This document shows positions 58,214 to 64,000 of a stretch of 64,000 nt of DNA, piece after piece; positions within the stretch are counted from its first letter, which is position 1, and every line of letters starts with the position of its first letter. Location: the NCBI GenBank assembly GCA_032988165.1, contig JANTQF010000065.1:62001-126000 (forward strand). The letters run 5' to 3'. Position numbers and translations under genes: made by a program. Under the pieces are notes generated by a model. The model searched no databases. It was not told the origin of the DNA and was given only the letters and a program-made list of their open reading frames with translations. This stretch comes from Emmonsiellopsis sp. PD_33. Taxonomy: Eukaryota; Ascomycota; Eurotiomycetes; Onygenales; Ajellomycetaceae.

Positions 58214-60537
58214 ATGTCAGTTCCACTGCTATCCACCACCCCTGAGAGCCAGTTTTCAGATGTAGAACAGCTGTCCCAATTCAATTTAGATGCTTTCCTT
58301 GAAGAAGAAGGTGTTTTTAACACACAATGCTCTCAATTGCTTATAGAGGATGAGCAGCAGCTGGCAGACTGTATTGAGAGCCAGTTCTTCATGCAGGATG
58401 ATGAGGTTGAAGCATTCATGGATGAGAAGGTAGAGGCAGAGGCAGAGGTGGACAACCAGGTGAATGATGGCAATGATGAAGAACTTCAGGCTGAGACTCC
58501 TAAACCTGAACCTGCTGAAGAACCCACCCAAGTTAATAGCAGAATTCCTGAACTCACTAGTCATACTGTCCAAATGACTACTAGGAAACTGATCAACTGT
58601 CTCAACCTGAATTGCAGAGATTTCAGCTATGCCATCAGCACTCTCCATTCCACCCTCAAAGCCAATAAATATACATTTGCATGTGATTGCTCAGGGCCTT
58701 TTAGAGATCCTCATAATGTTGTGGATGAGGACTGGAAACATGTCAATACTACTACTCACAAAACTGACTGCCTGTTCCACCTGTTTGGCAAACAAGGCCC
58801 TACCAAATGGATTATCAAGGTCCAAAATCCTCTTCATAACCACCCCCTTTCAGATAGGAGCCAGGCCCACCCAATGCACCATATAAGAGTGATGCCAGAG
58901 AATGTACAGATGACAATTTACAGCCTTGTCAAAGCTGCTGTCCCTGCCCAAACTATCCATACATTTTTGAACAGGCAGTTCAGTTGAGTTAACCTGGTGG
59001 ACTGAGACTTGTATAACATGACATCTCTGCTTACCCACAAGGAACTGAAGGGTCATATGCCTATACAAGCATTAATTGATGAGATCACATCCAATGACCA
59101 AGGCCTTATAGTGATGTTCAAGAAGGATGCCAAAAATCATATAACTCACCTGGCAATATTCTATAAGTAGTCAATTAAAATACTTCTCAAAAACCTTGAT
59201 CTTTTGCTTTTGGACTGCACCTATAAGATCAATCAATACTATCTGCCTTTGCTCAGTATAGTTTTCATCACTAAGCTTCATACAACAATTAATCTGGGCT
59301 TTATCTTCATGAATGGAGAGAAGGAATTTGATTATAAGTAAGTGGAGAGCAATGTTATGCCCTTTATTTACCCCTTGCTTAACTATATGTTGCAGTGGCA
59401 ACCTGCCTAATTGGGTTAGCAAATTGCCTAATTAAGTTAAACATCAATAAAAACATCTAGATCTATAGAATTGAGGCTAACATCTATCCCTCCCTCTGCA
59501 GCTGGGCCTGCAAGCAGATCAAAACAATATATGACACCCACAATATCAAATATCCAATCATTATAGTAACTGACTGAGAGCTGGCATTGACAAACACCCT
59601 TGACACAGCCTTTCCTATAAGTTATTGACTTCTCTGTGGGTGGCATATTGACCATAATGTTGTTGGCCATGCAAAAAAGCACTTTTCATTCAATAGACCA
59701 GTCTGTGTGGAAGACAAAGAAGATGCTCATAAAGATCTCAAAGAATGCTTTGATTCCTTCATGAAAGAATGGTAAGGCCTCCTATTATCATCTACAAAAG
59801 AGCTTTTTAAATGCTGGTGTGTTGCATTTAAAAATCAACAACCCCCAGAGCTCATCAACTACTGTGAGAATACATGGCTAAGGCCCTACACCCACCAAAT
59901 TGTATGTTGCTATACTGACACTATTCCACACTTTAGCCACCATGTCTCTTTGTAAATTGAGGGCTCTCATTAGGTTTTGAAGCAGTATATAACTACTTCA
60001 ACAGGAGATTTATGGGTTACCATTCATAGGATCCATCAATTCTGGGATAATCAACATTCCAGCTACAAAAATCAACTGGCAGCAGCAAAAATTTGCACCC
60101 CTACAATCATATCCTCATTTCTATTCAAGCCATTAGTTGGCAAGGTCTCCTCCTTTGCAATACAGTTACTGCACAGACAAATGATTGACACCCAAAAACT
60201 GAAGGATAATGAGAAGGAATGTCAACTCACATGTTTGGACTACATCTATATGGGAGCTCCCTGCAAGCACTATATCCATCACCATCTGGATGAAGAACTG
60301 CCAATTGAACTGAATACTATTCATCCACACTGGCTCTACAATCAAGAGGCAGGTTGCTACCTTCAACATGCTGAGCAGGGGGAGGTTCCATTCCCTCATG
60401 AGGTTGTTGCTGAGCCTGCTGTACAGCAGGACAACATGCAGGTGAGGGGGGGTAATCATTCACAGGGCCACAGGAGGGGGTCTATACACCAGGGTTCCAT
60501 GGCCACTGAGAGGATAGAAGCTGCACAGCAAGACTGA
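58214..60537 (+). pseudogene. MuDR-type transposase with eight in-frame stops
   Basis: The frame begins at ATG 58214 (MSVPLLSTTPESQFSDVEQL), passes an acidic region, then a FAR1/MULE-like DNA-binding part (DCLFHLFGKQGPTKWIIKVQ, NPLHNHPLS). The transposase core follows: LLLLDCTYKINQYYLPLLSI (first catalytic Asp), FIFMNGEKEFDYN|WACKQIK across an intron (59338-59501, GTAAGT...GCAG), IIIVTD*ELAL (second Asp), LLCGWHID, HHVSL*IEGSH*VLKQYI, and a C-terminal SWIM-like CxCx(n)HxH region (CLDYIYMGAPCKHYIHHH). Stops: TGA at 58985, 59003, 59575 and 59626; TAG at 59168 and 59971; TAA at 59773 and 59953. All pieces lie in one frame with no indel. The natural end is TGA at 60535. Confidence 0.85.
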
Positions 60538-60990
60538 GATAGGCAGTTGGTCATGGCACCCACCACCACTGAGCAGCATATGGCCTATACAACTGGTGCA
60601 GGTTGTATTGTTGGCAGTGGCACTACTGCAGCACCTCTTAGTACTGAACCACCCCCCTCTATGGTGCCTGCAGTGCTTGAGAATTCCTCCCAAAAACAGG
60701 CCACTACTCTGACCTCCCCAACCTGCACCCCTTGCTGAAATCATACAATCCGCAAATCCCACTACAATGTCAGCTCCCAGGCTATAAACCAGGTGTTTTT
60801 TGATATTTTGGGTGGGGAGGCAGACACAGCAGGTGAAATAGAAGACCTCCCAATTCTAGGGAGCCATAATATGCAGAGTCAGTTGGTGGCGGTGGGAGAC
60901 AGTCAGGTGTTGGCAGAGGATATTTTTGAAATCTCAGATGGATAATGGGTGGGTGGAGTTGGGTCATTAATGTACTTCTAGGCACTAGTG

Positions 60991-61087
60991 TTTTGTATGT
61001 AAAATCAGGTACCAGTTATTTTTTTTTCTGACTAGTCATTTTTTTTGGGGTGTAAATAGCCGGGTAGGGGGTGTAAATAGCACACCC
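60991..61087 (-). repeat. MULE right terminal inverted repeat
   Basis: Reverse complement of the left end with two mismatches over 97 bp, ending GCACACCC before the target duplication. Confidence 0.9.
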
Positions 61088-61097
61088 TGAATAATAA

Positions 61098-64000
61098 TGA
61101 TACTTCCTTCCGATGCCGAAGACAGCATTAATAATTGTATATTTTTAAGGATTATTAGGGCGGTTTACTAGCTCGAAGATCGGCTGTTTATATAGTTCGT
61201 CAGACAAGGGTGCCTGTCCTCCCCAACGCTGGAGGAGATGGCATTTACACGGCAAGTTTGCAGCAGAAAGGATTGAGCCATGGCTGATTAACTAACCGAG
61301 TTGGCTTCAGAAGGAGAGTGTTAGGAGGGAAATACAACATATCCCATAAAAATCATTATCTCCTGCTGGCGGGTGGAGGTACCCGTACAGCGAAACTATC
61401 CGGGCGTTCCGCCAGCTCGCCGAGCACGACAAGGGTTGGGAGGAGTCAGCGTGGAATGAAATCGCCCAATGCTTCAAATTATCCAATCACACCGCTGCCA
61501 TCAAGAGGACGTCATCTGATTATGGGGAGAGTACTCGGATTCGGCATCCCAGCATGCGCTGAATAATACCGAACGAAACTTTGGTGTGCGTCAATTCGAC
61601 CTTGTACTGATACTTGTTGGGCACTTGGCTCCCTGTCCTCCATGCATACTTTGGTCTGATCCATGGGTGGCAGCGCATCTGCTCACCCACGCCATCGCAC
61701 ACTTGTCCGCTTCAACAAAAAGCTTACTTTTATAGATAGATAAAAAGCTCCCGTCCCCTTCGCTTGGTGACCGTCAACGGTCAAACGAATATGAATCTGA
61801 CGTCCACGTCATGCCGTGGCGTCTGCCTGGACCTATCCGCGCACCAGTCGTCGGTGTAGCTGGACATTTTTATACAGCCGGGGACAAGTATGAAACGTCA
61901 GACACGGACCAGATGGCCGGAACCTACTAATGCCGTGCTTCCGATATACGACCCTCTTCGCACGCTTTTTATTGCCCCAAAACGAACGGGAAAAAAGAGA
62001 GCGGCACCACTTCTTTTCTTGATCGGAATTCACGGCATCCAGCTACACGCACTACCCAGGTAGCTAGCTTTTGTAGCCTATTTGGGAGGGAGATCCCTTT
62101 GGCGTTGTGGATTTTCATCAACCCCTCCCCCTCCATTTCCTTGCGATCTGTACCACATCATCGACACGGTTTTTTGTTGATTCTTCACGAACCAACCAGC
62201 CGCTTTTTAAAAGTCACCTGCCTATTCCCTGGAGAAGAGGGAGGGCGAGAAGCCTTGAGCTGTCCAGGCCAAGAAATGGCTCAGTCATGACTCGTCGAAC
62301 AGGCAGAAATTCACCTTGGGAGGGAATGAAACGAAATATGCCGTTCCTTCGCCCAGTATGATGTGCCCGTCACTTGATTTGGTTTCTGGTCGGACGATGA
62401 TCGGCGGATGGTTGGGTTCCCAGTCTCGGAGTCTCCCCTCAAGAAGAAAAAGCAAACAAACCAAGTTGCCCAATACAGTATCCCCTTCGCATCGGTTAGC
62501 TTCTGGGCCTTGGTGGGGAAATCCATTTTTACAACTAACTGCTGCCAAGCGGGAAAATCTTTCTTTCAACCACATCTCTTGCTGGGGATGTCTCCAGCGA
62601 AAAAAAAAAAAAATATGCATGTGTTTCCGAGAGAGGGGCTAGATAGCACTTGGCCAGTTGAGCAGACTTGCGGGGTGCGAGATGCACTTCTCGTGTAATA
62701 ATAGTAAATCCCACGGCGGGGGATATGCGGTGTAATACGGAGTCCAGACTACGGATATGCATGAGTCAGTATGAGTATGACCCCAATGCCAGCTCGGGCC
62801 ACCCAGGACGCATAAAAATTGTGACCGAATTATATTAATGTGCTCGAATTCCTCGCGACCCTGCTTCCCAGCCACCCATGTGGGTGTCCATCACTGCTAA
62901 CAAAATACCAAGAACTCCTCCACCACCCCCCGTCGTTCTCCGCCATCGAGCTTACGTACTACTGCCACCGGGGTCCGAAACGCCCATACCAACTAACCAG
63001 GGGGGGAGAAGAAAAGAAGTCGTTTTAGTGACCTCCTACATATCCGTCCCCATCCGGATCCGGGGTACTGATACATCCGACTCCCGGCCACCAGCAACCA
63101 CCAACAAGTTGACATAAAAATTACTACCGGAACCTTGTACGGATCGGAACGAGAGTTGCTGGGATAATACCCGCCCTACTTCGCCAGTTGTGCTGCGTGC
63201 AGTTTGGCGTGGAAGCTCGGATATGCGTGAGATGGGAAATTGTGGAGTGCCTTGCTGTCGTTTGTTCGTCATTCGAACTAGGGTCTTCCCTCGTGGGCTG
63301 GGCCGGGCTGGCTCCTAATATCTGGTAACTTTCTCTCCATATCGAGAGCAACAAGGAAGGCAGACAGGAACACAAAGAGCAGCGAATGGCCATTTTTCTT
63401 GGGGGAAAAAGCCCCCTGTCATTCTCCCGTTACCGTTACTTATCTGCAACTAATGATATCCCTTGCTCTTCTTCACCTCGAACTTCGAAGGCAGATGCTG
63501 TTTGGCTGCATAAACATAACAAGGTCCCTCCCTCCCTCCCTAGCAGGGGGTTTCTCGTGATTATGAAGTCGAGTTGAGTTGAACCCCCTCATGATCAGCA
63601 AGCAAAGTTTCCTTCTTTGATAACTAATTACAGCAAGAGAATGGGAAGTCTGTGATGCATTTGTCTGTCTGTGCCTTCAGGTACGGAGTATGGATGGCAG
63701 CTAACTTAGATATATCAAGAGATAGAGAGAGGTTGTGAGAGAGAAGTGAGTGATGTGTTTGATACCTCACTAACTGACACATGCATGATCTAATAAGATC
63801 TTTGCTGTTTCTATTTTGTCAGCTTTCTTTTCTGTCTATTTATTGCCTCGCAATAAATTTCCCCCAGTCCGCTGGATTTCTTTTCTTCTCACGAAGGATC
63901 ACATCACATACCGCACAAGGCTAGCTATGCTTATTTATATCCACCATGCCATGGTAGTTTCGAGATCTGGCTAAATCCCGGGCCTATTGCTATCGGGGGA
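61098..64000. other. no supported gene
   Basis: About 2.9 kb without a convincing coding gene. Many short frames on both strands lack domains, apart from the SANT-like fragment listed at 61380. GA-rich and poly-A runs occur (for example near 62600-62612 and 63720-63745). The right end may be leader sequence of a gene beyond the window. Confidence 0.45.
61380..61562 (+). pseudogene. possible SANT/Myb-like fragment
   Basis: A 60-residue frame reads YPYSETIRAFRQLAEHDKGW then EESAWNEIAQCFKLSNHTAA and IKR, ending at TGA. The W...W..IA..F.....TA.I..R spacing resembles a SANT/Myb helix-turn-helix. It has no start and no neighbouring coding sequence, so it is either a relic or chance. Confidence 0.25.

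Larger units (their letters stand above)
57920..61097. mobile_element. complete Mutator-like element (MULE) with 10-bp target duplication
   Basis: The element spans 57930-61087 (3158 bp) and is flanked by perfect 10-bp direct repeats TGAATAATAA at 57920-57929 and 61088-61097, the length typical of Mutator-superfamily insertions. The ends are 97-bp inverted repeats with two mismatches. It carries a MuDR-type transposase gene in the plus orientation, disrupted by eight stops. The interior from 58131 to 60750 contains no CpG by my reading. Confidence 0.9.

Noticed and set aside
59338..59501. TAA at 59338-59342 as another stop in the transposase
   Set aside because: It lies at a GTAAGT donor; using the GCAG acceptor at 59501 restores DYN|WACKQIK, so it is an intron and not a lesion.

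Overview
The window is nuclear DNA of a filamentous ascomycete. Genes are interrupted by many short introns (about 50-90 nt, GT...AG), protein families are fungal (Sec24, Fus3/Kss1-type MAPK, Rpn9, Gaa1, Hem4, fungal-type MCT transporter, YTP1-like protein), and two tRNA genes contain introns at the canonical 37/38 position. Eurotiomycetes, and within them Onygenales, is my best guess. It rests on gene style and on CpG-free repeats, a trait reported for Coccidioides repeats; no species can be named from the sequence alone.

Layout. 0-4.9 kb: gene-poor, with a Zn2Cys6 stub, an ankyrin-like stub and a 401-bp PIF/Harbinger-like MITE. 4.9-22.4 kb: an ordinary gene island with an MFS monocarboxylate-type transporter (+), a kinesin with a C-terminal helix-hairpin-helix region (+), an SDR stub (-), a hemerythrin-like HHE protein (-), a broken APH-family gene (+), an SDR oxidoreductase (+), a DUF7702-like membrane protein (+) and SEC24 (+). 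22.4-33.9 kb: a graveyard of decayed sequence, nearly all read on the minus strand: Pif1-like helicase, SNF2-like helicase, a PD-(D/E)XK-like piece, a cysteine-rich gene remnant, a Ty3/Gypsy integrase plus chromodomain-linker piece, and several coherent but unidentified pieces. 34-57 kb: a housekeeping island with tRNA-Pro(CGG), a Fus3/Kss1-type MAPK, hem4, nuo40 (NDUFA9), tRNA-Ala(AGC), rpn9, gaa1, rbd2, a PAQR/Izh protein and a YTP1-like membrane protein. 57.9-61.1 kb: a complete 3158-bp Mutator-like element (MULE) with 97-bp terminal inverted repeats and a perfect 10-bp target duplication. 61.1-64 kb: no convincing gene.

The genes do not form one pathway. They serve secretion (SEC24), GPI anchoring (gaa1), intramembrane proteolysis (rbd2), the proteasome (rpn9), heme synthesis (hem4), respiration (nuo40) and signalling (MAPK). 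hem4 and nuo40 are neighbours on the same strand, as are gaa1 and rbd2.

The most notable observation is the state of the MULE. Its transposase frame is conserved over 2.3 kb, with a spliceable intron and no indel. It is interrupted only by eight in-frame stops, and I find no CpG dinucleotide between 58131 and 60750. The MITE at 3.5 kb is also CpG-free. This looks like a repeat-directed, CpG-targeted C-to-T mutation process acting on transposons while unique genes nearby keep their CpGs. I found no clear new multi-gene system; the best leads are this mutation footprint and the co-oriented debris field at 23-33 kb. All counts were made by eye.
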